A stretch of 64,000 bases of DNA from Fidelibacterota bacterium (GTDB lineage: Bacteria; Fidelibacterota; Marinisomatia; SCGC-AAA003-L08; GCA-2689995). Positions 45,527-54,551 of the stretch are shown here, one piece after another. Every line of letters starts with the position of its first letter. Within the stretch, counting starts at the first letter, position 1. The translations under genes were made by a program, and so were the position numbers. The stretch lies in assembly GCA_002689995.1 (NCBI GenBank), contig NZIV01000031.1, positions 73,812-137,811 on the forward strand, read 5' to 3'. The notes under the pieces are model-generated. The model was not told the origin of the DNA. It saw only the letters and a list, made by a program, of their open reading frames with translations, and did no database searches.

Positions 45527-47515
45527 ATGGCAGAATTTAAAATACATTCAGATTTTGAACCCCAAGGTAGCCAACCGGAAGCAATAAATCATCTAAGTAA
45601 TGGAATTGTGTCTGGAGAAAATCATCAAACACTACTTGGCATAACTGGTTCAGGAAAGACATTTACAATGGCAAAGGTTATCGAAAAGGTTAAAAAACCA
45701 ACGATAATTTTATCTCATAATAAAGTTCTTGCCGCTCAACTATATGGTGAATTTAAATCTCTTTTTCCCGATAATCATGTTGAATTTTTCATTTCTTATT
45801 ATGATTATTATCAACCAGAAGCTTATTTACCTACAAAGGATGTATTTATTGAAAAAGATATGTCCATAAATGAAGAAATTGACCGAATGCGATTAAAGGC
45901 AACCTCATCATTAATTAATAATAAAGATGTGATTATCGTATCAAGTGTTAGTTGTATTTATGGATTAGGCGATCCTGATGAGTACTCAAAACTAATGGTC
46001 TATCTTAAAGTTGGTGATGTCCTTAATTTAAATGAAACATTAAAAAAACTTGTTTCTATTCATTATGTACGCAATGATTTAATTTTGGAACCAGGAGTAT
46101 TTCGAGTCCGGGGTGATATTATAGAAATTTTACCCGCTTATGAAGAAATAGCATATCGTATTGAGCTTTTTGGTGATGAAATTGAAAGGATTTATTCCTT
46201 TCATCCTATCAGTGGTGAAAAATTAAATGATTTTAAAGAGCTATATATCTTCCCTGCAAAACACTTTGTTACAACACAGGAAAATATGAATCGTGCTTTA
46301 AATGATATACGATCAGAATTGATGGAACGTTTAAAATATTTAAGAGAAGAAGGGCTTTTAGTTGAGGCTCAGCGTTTAGAACAGCGTACATTCTATGATA
46401 TAGAAATGATGATGGAATTAGGATATTGTTCTGGAATTGAAAATTATAGCCGACATCTAGAGGGTCGAAAATCCGGAACAAGACCGCATACTTTATTAGA
46501 TTTTTTTCCTGATGATTTTTTAATGTTCATTGATGAGTCTCATGTTAGTATTCCTCAAATAAGGGCAATGTATAAAGGAGATTTGTCTCGAAAAAATACA
46601 TTAATCGAATACGGATTTAGATTACCGTCTGCAAAAGATAATCGACCAATGAAATTTAATGAATTTGAAAAAGCTGTAAATCAGGTAGTTTATGTTTCTG
46701 CTACTCCGGGTAATTATGAGGACGAAAAATCTGATGGACATGTAATAGAACAGATTATTCGTCCAACTGGATTGCTGGATCCACCGATTGAAATATATGA
46801 ATCAAAAGGACAAATAGATCATTTAATTAGTGAAATTAAATTTCGTATTTCAAATAATGAAAGAATTTTGATTACTACCTTAACAAAACGTAGTGCTGAA
46901 GATTTGAGTGAGTATTTAGAAGAAGTTAATATAAGTGCAAAATATTTACATTATGATATCGATACAATTGATCGTGTAAAAATTTTGCGGGGATTAAGAC
47001 TGAAAGAATTTGATGTCTTGGTTGGAATTAATCTTTTACGAGAAGGTTTGGATATACCTGAAGTTTCTCTAGTAGCAGTATTGGATGCTGATAAAGAGGG
47101 GTTTTTAAGATCAAGATCTTCACTTTTGCAAGTAGCAGGACGGGCGGCAAGAAATATAAATGGGAAAGTGATTTTTTATGCAGATCGAATCACTAAATCT
47201 ATGAAAAATGTAATTGATGAGACAGAAAGACGACGTGAAATTCAAATGGAACATAATAAAAAGTTTGGCATCACACCTGAAACTGTAATTAAATCGATAG
47301 AGGATATTAAATTATCTACTGCAGTTGCTGATGAGCGGAATGATTATTATGAAGCAATTCCTGAGGAAATGCCTGAATTAAAAATAGATAATATTGAAGA
47401 TATTGAAGCGTTAGAAAAAATAAAGAAAAAAATGTTTAAATATGCCAGGGATATGCAATTTGAAAAAGCAGCACTACTAAGAGATAAAATTAAAGAAATT
47501 GAAGAACGATTATAA
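45527..47515 (+). CDS. uvrB: UvrABC excision nuclease subunit B
   Basis: The 662-residue protein shows Walker A LLGITGSGKTFTMA, the beta-hairpin YYDYYQPEAYLPTKDVFIEKD and the helicase motifs VYVSATPG, HYDIDTIDR and LREGLDIPEVSLVAVLDADKEG. The arginine-finger segment is QVAGRAARN, and a C-terminal UVR domain follows (residues about 625-662; YARDMQFEKAALLRDKIKEIE). It loads at DNA damage found by UvrA and positions UvrC. Length and order match the family exactly. It opens a forward operon, followed 33 bases later by a sigma-54 activator. Confidence 0.98.
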   Translation: MAEFKIHSDFEPQGSQPEAINHLSNGIVSGENHQTLLGITGSGKTFTMAKVIEKVKKPTIILSHNKVLAAQLYGEFKSLFPDNHVEFFISYYDYYQPEAYLPTKDVFIEKDMSINEEIDRMRLKATSSLINNKDVIIVSSVSCIYGLGDPDEYSKLMVYLKVGDVLNLNETLKKLVSIHYVRNDLILEPGVFRVRGDIIEILPAYEEIAYRIELFGDEIERIYSFHPISGEKLNDFKELYIFPAKHFVTTQENMNRALNDIRSELMERLKYLREEGLLVEAQRLEQRTFYDIEMMMELGYCSGIENYSRHLEGRKSGTRPHTLLDFFPDDFLMFIDESHVSIPQIRAMYKGDLSRKNTLIEYGFRLPSAKDNRPMKFNEFEKAVNQVVYVSATPGNYEDEKSDGHVIEQIIRPTGLLDPPIEIYESKGQIDHLISEIKFRISNNERILITTLTKRSAEDLSEYLEEVNISAKYLHYDIDTIDRVKILRGLRLKEFDVLVGINLLREGLDIPEVSLVAVLDADKEGFLRSRSSLLQVAGRAARNINGKVIFYADRITKSMKNVIDETERRREIQMEHNKKFGITPETVIKSIEDIKLSTAVADERNDYYEAIPEEMPELKIDNIEDIEALEKIKKKMFKYARDMQFEKAALLRDKIKEIEERL

Positions 47516-47548
47516 TTCCAAAATAGAATAATTGTTCAAGGAGAAAAT

Positions 47549-48772
47549 ATGGTTGATATAGATAAAATACAAAAGTCTGTAGGCATGATTGGAGAGTCAG
47601 AAGAAATTCGTGATATGGTTCATTTAATTGGACAGGTGGCACCTACAGAAATATCAGTATTAATCAATGGTGACTCAGGTTCAGGTAAAGAAATGGTAGC
47701 GAAAGCTGTTCATAAAAATAGTAGAAGAAAATTTGAGCCATATATTGTTGTAAACTGTAGTGCGATTCCTGCAGGAATAATAGAAAGCGAATTATTTGGC
47801 CATAAAAAAGGTAGTTTTACAGGTGCAGGAGAAGATCGAAAGGGATATTTTGAAGCTGCTCATAAAGGTTCTATATTCTTAGATGAAATTGGAGAAACGC
47901 CTATGGAGACTCAGGCTAAATTATTACGTGTAATAGAAAACGGTGAATTCCTAAGAGTTGGAGATACAAAAACTCAGAAAGTCGATGTCAGAATTATCGC
48001 AGCAACGAATAGAGACTTAGTTGCGGAAGTTAACGAAGGTAAATTCCGTAAAGATTTATATTTTAGATTAAAAACAATTACGATACAGGTACCTGCTTTA
48101 AAAAATCATTTCAATGATCTTCATTTATATGTTGAACGTTTTGGATTAGAATTTGGTGCAAAAAACGATATTGCTTTTAAAGGATTTACATCTGAAGCTC
48201 TTCAAACTATGAAAAACTATCATTGGCCAGGTAATATTAGAGAGTTAAAAAATTTTGTTGAGAGTATCCTTGTTATGAAAATGGGGAACCGAATAACACG
48301 TGAAATGGTAGTAAATGCTTTAGGTATGGCAGGAAAAGATGCATCAAATCCAAATCTACCAGTTTTTATTGATAGGGATTCTGATGATGTTGAAAGAGAA
48401 TTAATTCTTCGTCAATTGTTGTTTTTACGTCAAGAAGTGAATGAAATAAAACAACTCATTCAAGGTGACGGTAGAATTTCTCAAAGTAATGATTCTAATT
48501 TACCATCAAATACGGCGCTATATTTACCAGCAAATATTCCTTTAGATAGTCATCAAAATCCTTCAGAAATTATGGATATTGATAGCGGACGAATTTCTGC
48601 AATTGATCCGGAATCTATAGGTGATGTGTCAATGAAAGATGTTGAACATGAACTCATAGAAAGTACTTTGGGTAAGCTAAACAATAATAGACGAAAAACT
48701 GCAAAAGCTTTAGGGCTTTCTGAAAGAACTTTATATAGAAAGATTAAAGAGTTTAATATTACGAAAAAATGA
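47549..48772 (+). CDS. Sigma-54-dependent transcriptional activator without receiver domain
   Basis: The 407-residue protein starts almost directly with the AAA+ domain: IGESEEIRDMVHLIG, Walker A GDSGSGKEMVAKAV, the sigma-54 contact loop GSFTGAGEDRKGYFE, Walker B GSIFLDEIGE and the RIIAATNRDL sensor. A linker of about 90 residues (residues 270-360) leads to a Fis-type helix-turn-helix (RRKTAKALGLSERTLYRKIKEF). No receiver or sensor domain is present, so activity may be controlled by partner binding or constitutively. The loop has GSFTGA in place of the usual GAFTGA. RBS AAGGAG lies seven bases before ATG. It overlaps the LptE-like gene by four bases. Confidence 0.93.
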   Translation: MVDIDKIQKSVGMIGESEEIRDMVHLIGQVAPTEISVLINGDSGSGKEMVAKAVHKNSRRKFEPYIVVNCSAIPAGIIESELFGHKKGSFTGAGEDRKGYFEAAHKGSIFLDEIGETPMETQAKLLRVIENGEFLRVGDTKTQKVDVRIIAATNRDLVAEVNEGKFRKDLYFRLKTITIQVPALKNHFNDLHLYVERFGLEFGAKNDIAFKGFTSEALQTMKNYHWPGNIRELKNFVESILVMKMGNRITREMVVNALGMAGKDASNPNLPVFIDRDSDDVERELILRQLLFLRQEVNEIKQLIQGDGRISQSNDSNLPSNTALYLPANIPLDSHQNPSEIMDIDSGRISAIDPESIGDVSMKDVEHELIESTLGKLNNNRRKTAKALGLSERTLYRKIKEFNITKK

Positions 48773-49341
48773 GAAAATTAATTATAATTTTGGGACTATT
48801 TTTCTTAGGTGGATGTATGTATTATTCTATTCGAGGTTCAATACCCGCACACATTAATTCAATTTCTGTTGCACCTATTGTAAACGAAACAACTGAGTTT
48901 GGAATTGGTGATAGAATCATGACTGAATTAACAGATTATTTAATTAAACAAAATATCCTTGAAGTTTTAAATGAAAATGAAGCAGAAAGTCGTTTAACTA
49001 TTACTATTAAATCTCTAGATGATAAGCCTTTGACTTATTCATTGAATAATAAAACTAACACAAACTATGAAAGAGTTGAAGAATGGCAGATTCAAATTCA
49101 TGCAGAAATAAACTGGCATGATTTGACTCGAGATGAATCATTATTAAAAACTAATTTAAGTCCATGGGGAGCCTACGGATCAGGTACAGACATTAGTACT
49201 GATAAAATTGATAATGATAATGATGGAAAAGTAGATGAAGATGATGATGATGAATTTGGTTCTCCAAGGGAATCAGCAATTCGAATTGCAATTGATAAAT
49301 TATCTGAACAACTTGTTAATCAAATAACATCAACTTGGTAG
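48769..49341 (+). CDS. lptE: LptE-like LPS-assembly lipoprotein with acidic calcium-loop insertion
   Basis: The 190-residue lipoprotein has a lipobox (FLGGC, Cys16) after a short signal peptide. The LptE-like pattern is ISVAPIVNETTEFGIGDRIMTELTDYLI, followed by a strand region and a C-terminal helix (ESAIRIAIDKLSEQLVNQI). LptE plugs the LptD barrel that delivers LPS to the outer membrane. An unusual loop (about residues 143-163; DKIDNDNDGKVDEDDDDEFG) looks like an EF-hand or thrombospondin-3 calcium motif inserted before the last helix. It overlaps the upstream activator by ATGA. Family assignment is by pattern, not by strict motifs. Confidence 0.72.
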   Translation: MRKLIIILGLFFLGGCMYYSIRGSIPAHINSISVAPIVNETTEFGIGDRIMTELTDYLIKQNILEVLNENEAESRLTITIKSLDDKPLTYSLNNKTNTNYERVEEWQIQIHAEINWHDLTRDESLLKTNLSPWGAYGSGTDISTDKIDNDNDGKVDEDDDDEFGSPRESAIRIAIDKLSEQLVNQITSTW

Positions 49342-49352
49342 AAAGGTAAAAA

Positions 49353-50645
49353 ATGGAAAATATTCTAGTTCAAAATGTCGGAAAACATGAAGGTGAAAAT
49401 GTTAAACTCAATGGATGGGTTTATAATTCACGAAGAAGTGGAAAAATTGGTTTTTTATTATTTAGGGATGGAACCGGAATTATGCAATGCATAATAGTGA
49501 GGAATGATGTCGGAGATTCAGTTTTTGATGAATTCAAGAAATTAACTCAGGAGACTTCTATTTCGGTTCAAGGTGAAGTAGTAAAAAATGACAGAGCTAC
49601 TGGTGGTTTTGAATTATTACTCTCAGACTTTGAAATTCATCATTTAATTGATGGATATCCAATTACGCCCAAGGACCATGGTACCGAATATTTAATGAAT
49701 CATAGACATCTGTGGATTCGCTCAAAACGTCAACATTCAATATTAAGAATTCGTCATGAAATTATTAAGGCTACAAGAGATTTTTTTGATTCTAACGATT
49801 TTACTTTAGTAGATACACCGATATTTACATCAAATGCTTGTGAAGGTACAACTACACTATTTGAAACAGAATATTTTGGTGAAAGTGCATATTTATCACA
49901 ATCTGGACAATTGTATGGTGAAGCAAACGCAATGGCTTTTGGTAGACAATATAATTTTGGACCAACTTTTAGAGCGGAAAAAAGTAAGACTCGACGTCAT
50001 TTAACAGAGTTTTGGATGGTTGAACCTGAAATAGCTTATTGTGACTTAGAAGGAAATATCGAGTGGGCAGAAAAATTAATTACATTTATAATTAATCGAG
50101 TTATTGAAAATCGAAAAGTTGAGTTAGAAGTATTAGAAAGAAAAGTTGATGACCTGAAAAAATTCACGGGTAATTTCCCACATATTTCTTATTCTGAAGC
50201 TGTAGATATGCTTCAGAAAGGTGGATTTAATTTTGAATGGGGAGGTGACTTTGGATCTCCAGAAGAAACTTATATTGCTAAGCAATTCGAGAAACCTGTA
50301 GTTGTTCATCGATTTCCTACAGCAATAAAAGCATTTTATATGAAGCGAGACCCTGAAAATGAAAATGTCGTTTTAGGAATGGACATACTTGCTCCAGAGG
50401 GTTATGGCGAGATTATAGGTGGAGCTCAGAGAGAAGATAATTTAGATTTTTTATTAGAAAGAATAAAGCATGAGCAACTACCACAAGATGAATTTGAATG
50501 GTATTTAGATTTACGTCGTTATGGTTCTGTTCCTCATGCTGGCTTTGGAATGGGTATTGAGCGTGTAGTTGCATGGATTTGTAAATTACCTCATGTCAGA
50601 GAGACAATTCCATATCCCCGAATGATTCAAACTTTGAGACCATAA
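49353..50645 (+). CDS. asnS: Asparaginyl-tRNA synthetase
   Basis: The 430-residue class IIb synthetase has the OB-fold anticodon domain (GWVYNSRRSGKIGFLLFRDG), the motif 2 region FGPTFRAEKSKTRRHLTEFWMVEPE and motif 3 GFGMGIERVVAWICKLPHVRE ending in PYPR. The HVRETIPYPR end and the LYGEANAMAFGR block are characteristic of AsnRS rather than AspRS. It charges tRNA-Asn with asparagine. GAAAGG lies seven bases upstream of ATG. It is followed directly by the nadE-like gene. Confidence 0.97.
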   Translation: MENILVQNVGKHEGENVKLNGWVYNSRRSGKIGFLLFRDGTGIMQCIIVRNDVGDSVFDEFKKLTQETSISVQGEVVKNDRATGGFELLLSDFEIHHLIDGYPITPKDHGTEYLMNHRHLWIRSKRQHSILRIRHEIIKATRDFFDSNDFTLVDTPIFTSNACEGTTTLFETEYFGESAYLSQSGQLYGEANAMAFGRQYNFGPTFRAEKSKTRRHLTEFWMVEPEIAYCDLEGNIEWAEKLITFIINRVIENRKVELEVLERKVDDLKKFTGNFPHISYSEAVDMLQKGGFNFEWGGDFGSPEETYIAKQFEKPVVVHRFPTAIKAFYMKRDPENENVVLGMDILAPEGYGEIIGGAQREDNLDFLLERIKHEQLPQDEFEWYLDLRRYGSVPHAGFGMGIERVVAWICKLPHVRETIPYPRMIQTLRP

Positions 50646-50647
50646 AT

Positions 50648-52255
50648 TTGAAAGTTGCTTTTGCTCAAATTAATCCAATAGTCGGTGACTTAATCGGGAA
50701 CACAAAAAAAATTTTAGATATAATAACTCTAAATTCTAAGAATTGTGATATCATTATTTTTCCAGAAATGGTATTAACTGGTTATCCTGCTCAGGATTTA
50801 TTACTAGAAGCACAATTTATTAAATTTGCGCAAAATCAGTTGAATGAAATCGCAGATTCTGTTAAATATTGTATTGTTATTTTAGGTACAATACGTTATC
50901 AAGATAATATGCTATTTAATACAGCTGCAGTCATTGAAAATAGACAAATAATAAGATATGTAGATAAGGTATTCTTACCTACTTATGATATATTTGATGA
51001 GGATAGATATTTTCACTCAGCAATTCAAATAGAGCCTGTAAATATTGAAATTAATGGTGAGAAAATAAATATTGGAGTTCATATTTGTGAAGATTTGTGG
51101 GATAGTAAATATGACATTAATGTTTTACAGAATTTAGTTGAAAAAGGAGCTAATCTTTTTATCAATTTATCTGCTTCACCATTTAGTTTAAATAGATTAG
51201 AAGACAGAATTGAAATAGTAAAAACTAAAGTAAATCAATATAAAAAACCATTTATTTATTGTAATTTAGTTGGTGGTCAAGATGAACTTGTATTCGATGG
51301 CCAATCTTTTGGAATAAATTCAAAAGGAGATTTAATACATGTTTGCGCATCTTTTAAAGAATCTTTTGAAATAATAGACTTAAAAAATGAAAATAAAGCA
51401 AAACTTATTTCAATGCCTGAAAATGAACAATTATTTAGCGCAATTTCTCTTGGGTTAAAAGATTATTTTTATAAAACAGGTCATCAAAAAGCTGTATTAG
51501 GATTAAGCGGTGGAATAGATTCTGCACTAACTTGTGCTATTGCAGTTAAATCATTGGGAAGTAAAAATGTTCATGGATTTGCATTACCTTCAAAATTTTC
51601 AAGTAAACATAGTATAAATGATGCAGAAAAATTGGCTAAAAATTTTGGTATTAATTTTTCAAAAATTTCAATAAATAATATTCATAGCCAATTTTTAGAT
51701 TCCTTGTCCAATGACATTGATGTGAGAACTAGTAGTGTAGCTATGGAAAATTTACAGGCAAGAATTCGTGGTAATATGTTAATGACAATCTCGAATCAAA
51801 TCAATGCATTGTTATTAAATACAAGTAATAAAACAGAAATAGCTTTAGGTTACTCTACTCTCTATGGAGATATGTGTGGAGCAATTGGTGTTATCTCTGA
51901 TTTAAATAAAAGTCAGGTATACTCCCTTTCAAAGTGGATTAATAATCATTTCGGTGAAGAACTTATTCCTGTAAATTCTATTACGAAGCAACCTTCAGCT
52001 GAACTAAAGCCTAATCAAACAGATCCATTTAATTATGATGAAATATCACCTATGGTAGAGTCTGTAATTATTGAAAATAAACATTTGCACCAATTAGTCA
52101 AGCAAGGTTATGATAAGGATGATGTATTGGATGTTTTAAGAAAAATACGATTATCCGAATTCAAACGAAAACAGGCTCCTATAGGGATAAGAGTTTCACT
52201 TAAATCATTTGGATCTGGACGTAGGTATCCCATTATAAACCAATTTAAAGGATAG
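50648..52255 (+). CDS. nadE: Glutamine-dependent NAD+ synthetase
   Basis: The 535-residue two-domain protein has an N-terminal nitrilase-type glutaminase (Glu in FPEMVLTGYPAQD, Lys in YVDKVFLPTYD, Cys in HICEDLWD). A C-terminal NAD synthetase follows, with the PP-loop LGLSGGIDSALTCA and ARIRGNMLM. It makes NAD from deamido-NAD, ATP and glutamine. It starts at TTG two bases after asnS. All catalytic residues of both domains are present. Confidence 0.96.
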   Translation: MKVAFAQINPIVGDLIGNTKKILDIITLNSKNCDIIIFPEMVLTGYPAQDLLLEAQFIKFAQNQLNEIADSVKYCIVILGTIRYQDNMLFNTAAVIENRQIIRYVDKVFLPTYDIFDEDRYFHSAIQIEPVNIEINGEKINIGVHICEDLWDSKYDINVLQNLVEKGANLFINLSASPFSLNRLEDRIEIVKTKVNQYKKPFIYCNLVGGQDELVFDGQSFGINSKGDLIHVCASFKESFEIIDLKNENKAKLISMPENEQLFSAISLGLKDYFYKTGHQKAVLGLSGGIDSALTCAIAVKSLGSKNVHGFALPSKFSSKHSINDAEKLAKNFGINFSKISINNIHSQFLDSLSNDIDVRTSSVAMENLQARIRGNMLMTISNQINALLLNTSNKTEIALGYSTLYGDMCGAIGVISDLNKSQVYSLSKWINNHFGEELIPVNSITKQPSAELKPNQTDPFNYDEISPMVESVIIENKHLHQLVKQGYDKDDVLDVLRKIRLSEFKRKQAPIGIRVSLKSFGSGRRYPIINQFKG

Positions 52256-52259
52256 GTAT

Positions 52260-52700
52260 ATGAAGTTTATTATTTCAATTATTTTTTTAATTAGCATAGT
52301 TTTTTCTAATTTAAATAGTAAAGTTATAGGTGATGAATGGCAAACTTGGGGGAAAAATGAAAAAGAAGTATTTTTAAATGGATTTTATTCTAGCCTGCAT
52401 ACACTGAATAAGTATTTAGAGGATGCAATTAAATTCGATAGCGCAGGTGATCCTTATTGGGAAAAACCATTTGTATTAGTTATGTATGAGCAAAATTTAA
52501 AAGAATTTTCATCGATTAAAATTGGTCCATATATGTCTGAAATTATTGATCGCCTAGATGCATTTTATCAGAAACAAGAAAATATAGATATACCAGTAAT
52601 TGAAGCAATTCGTATTATATGTTTACGTGCAGATGGTCAAATTGAAAGGGCTGATTGGTTTGTATTACAGAATCGCAGAAATATTAGAACTAACCAATAA
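52260..52700 (+). CDS. Small secreted protein, function unknown
   Basis: A 146-residue protein with a signal peptide (residues 1-20; FIISIIFLISIVFS). The mature part is helical with conserved-looking segments WQTWGKNEKEVFLNGFYSSL and IPVIEAIRIICLRADGQIER. No known domain was recognised. It is the last gene of the forward uvrB-to-nadE run and starts five bases after nadE. A weak terminator-like hairpin lies downstream. Confidence 0.7.
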   Translation: MKFIISIIFLISIVFSNLNSKVIGDEWQTWGKNEKEVFLNGFYSSLHTLNKYLEDAIKFDSAGDPYWEKPFVLVMYEQNLKEFSSIKIGPYMSEIIDRLDAFYQKQENIDIPVIEAIRIICLRADGQIERADWFVLQNRRNIRTNQ

Positions 52701-52738
52701 AAAATATAATTTGTAAAAAATTCGTTCAATTTATATTG

Positions 52739-52775
52739 TCTCATTAATTTAATTTTAAAATGAGATTAATTTTTT
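52739..52775 (+). terminator. Possible terminator after the uvrB-nadE run
   Basis: A seven-base stem TCTCATT (52739-52745) pairs with AATGAGA (52759-52765) around a 13-base AT loop. A T-rich tract ends at 52775. The loop is long and the tract is interrupted by AA, so confidence is moderate. Confidence 0.4.
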
Positions 52776-52944
52776 AAACGTAACTACTTTTAAATTAAGT
52801 TTACAATAAATTATCTTAAATCAAATTTAAATTTATTAGTGATAATAATTGTAAAATTAGTTACAACTAATGATAAGTTTTTAATAAAATTTTAGTGTAA
52901 ATTTCCAAAATTAAACGATAATAATATAATGAATAAGGGGAACA

Positions 52945-54483
52945 ATGAAATTAATTCAATCTTTAATAATACTATTTGTAATTCAATTATTAGTTGGACA
53001 AGAAGCACAAGCTTTTTTACCAATGAGTTTGAATTCAGAAGAAGGTTTAAGTAGAGCTAGAATTGTACTTCCTGTTGTAGATGTTCAAGAGCTTACAGAA
53101 GAAGATGAAAGAATGTCATTTTTAAAAAGAAAACGATTTGGATTTGAACATGAATTAAACCAAAATATATTTGACTATGCTAGTGTCTACAGTGAAGGAG
53201 ATATGGATATATTTCTTGTAGAATATTTGTCATATGATGCATTTGCACTTAGGGCAATTTTCGAGCCATTTTATTTACCAGAAGGTGTAAATTTATTTGT
53301 ATATAATTCTGATATGACTCAACTTGAAGGTGCCTATACAAGTATTAACAATAATGAAGCTAATTTCTTTTCTACACCACTAGTAGAAGGCGAGCGATTA
53401 ACAATTGAAATAAATGTTCCAAGAGGGATAGATCTGAATGATATAGAATTGAATATTTCAACATTAATTCATGATTATATTGGATTACAGAATATTATGA
53501 ATAGTCAATCAGATAGAGCTTGTGGAGCAAATATTATGTGTGAAGAAGCAGATCCCTACATAGATCAGATCAATGCTGCAGCATGGTTGGATATGGGTGG
53601 ATATATTTGTTCAGGTGCAATGATAAATAATATGAATCAGGATTTAACACCATATTTTTTAACAGCAAATCATTGTACGGATGGAAATAACCCTCAAGGT
53701 TATAGATTTTATTTCAACTATTATGTCAATGGATGTGCAACAGGTCAAGTTATTCAGGGTGCATATGCATATAGTTCTATAATGAGGTCTACTTGTGACT
53801 GTATTACTGGCTCTGGTGATAATATTAATATACCAGGTCCAGACTTCACCTTATTGGAAATAACAGATGCAATAAGTGACAGTTGGGATGTGTATTATGC
53901 TGGATGGAATGCTACAAATCCTAATCAAATGCCCTTATCCGTTGGTGTCCATCATCCTGGAGGAGATCCAAAAAAAATAAACTATGATAGTGGTCATGCA
54001 ACATCTGCTTATTGGGATGGACCTGAATATCATACGCACTGGTACTTTAATTGGGATGAAGGTGCGACAGAAGGTGGTTCATCTGGCTCACCGGTATATG
54101 ATAATTTAGGACGTATAGCAGGTATGTTGACAGGTGGATCTGGAGGTTGTGATGATATTAATACTACAGAATATTATGGTAAAATATCTCGTTCATGGGA
54201 ATGGGGAGAAACTCCTTCTAGAAGATTGAAGGATTGGTTAGATCCTGAAGATACAGGAGAATTATTAATGGATGGTACTTATGAAGTATATTCTGAATAC
54301 ACATTAGGCGATGTTAATGATGACGGTAATATTAATATCCAAGATATTATTTTATTAATAAATTTTATAACTGGGAATTTAGTGGCTAATTACCCACAAG
54401 ATGTTGCTTCTGATATGAATGAAGATGGTTTAATTAATGTCCAAGATATTATTTTAGTTGTAAGCTATATTGTAAATAATTAA
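52945..54483 (+). CDS. Secreted trypsin-like serine peptidase with C-terminal dockerin-like repeats
   Basis: The 512-residue protein has a signal peptide (residues 1-18), a pro-region, and a chymotrypsin-fold domain with catalytic His243 in LTANHCTDG, Asp300 in GPDFTLLEI and Ser380 in GGSSGSPVYD. The arrangement resembles lysyl endopeptidase-type S1 enzymes of the Bacteroidota, including the GWNATNPNQMPLSVGVHHPGG region. Two dockerin-like calcium repeats (GDVNDDGNINIQDI and SDMNEDGLINVQDI) form the C-terminus. The enzyme is probably exported to the surface or medium. AGGGGAAC lies upstream of ATG, and a strong terminator follows the gene. Confidence 0.9.
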   Translation: MKLIQSLIILFVIQLLVGQEAQAFLPMSLNSEEGLSRARIVLPVVDVQELTEEDERMSFLKRKRFGFEHELNQNIFDYASVYSEGDMDIFLVEYLSYDAFALRAIFEPFYLPEGVNLFVYNSDMTQLEGAYTSINNNEANFFSTPLVEGERLTIEINVPRGIDLNDIELNISTLIHDYIGLQNIMNSQSDRACGANIMCEEADPYIDQINAAAWLDMGGYICSGAMINNMNQDLTPYFLTANHCTDGNNPQGYRFYFNYYVNGCATGQVIQGAYAYSSIMRSTCDCITGSGDNINIPGPDFTLLEITDAISDSWDVYYAGWNATNPNQMPLSVGVHHPGGDPKKINYDSGHATSAYWDGPEYHTHWYFNWDEGATEGGSSGSPVYDNLGRIAGMLTGGSGGCDDINTTEYYGKISRSWEWGETPSRRLKDWLDPEDTGELLMDGTYEVYSEYTLGDVNDDGNINIQDIILLINFITGNLVANYPQDVASDMNEDGLINVQDIILVVSYIVNN

Positions 54484-54506
54484 AAATTTATTAAGAGATA
54501 TATTTT

Positions 54507-54538
54507 AAAAAAAGGAGATGAGAATCTCCTTTTTTTTT
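54507..54538 (+). terminator. Rho-independent terminator
   Basis: The perfect stem GGAGAT/ATCTCC (54514-54519 with 54524-54529) has a GAGA loop. It is preceded by an A run and followed by nine T residues (54530-54538). It separates the serine peptidase from the following lipoprotein gene and is the clearest terminator in the window. Confidence 0.9.
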
Positions 54539-54551
54539 ATAAACAGAAAAA

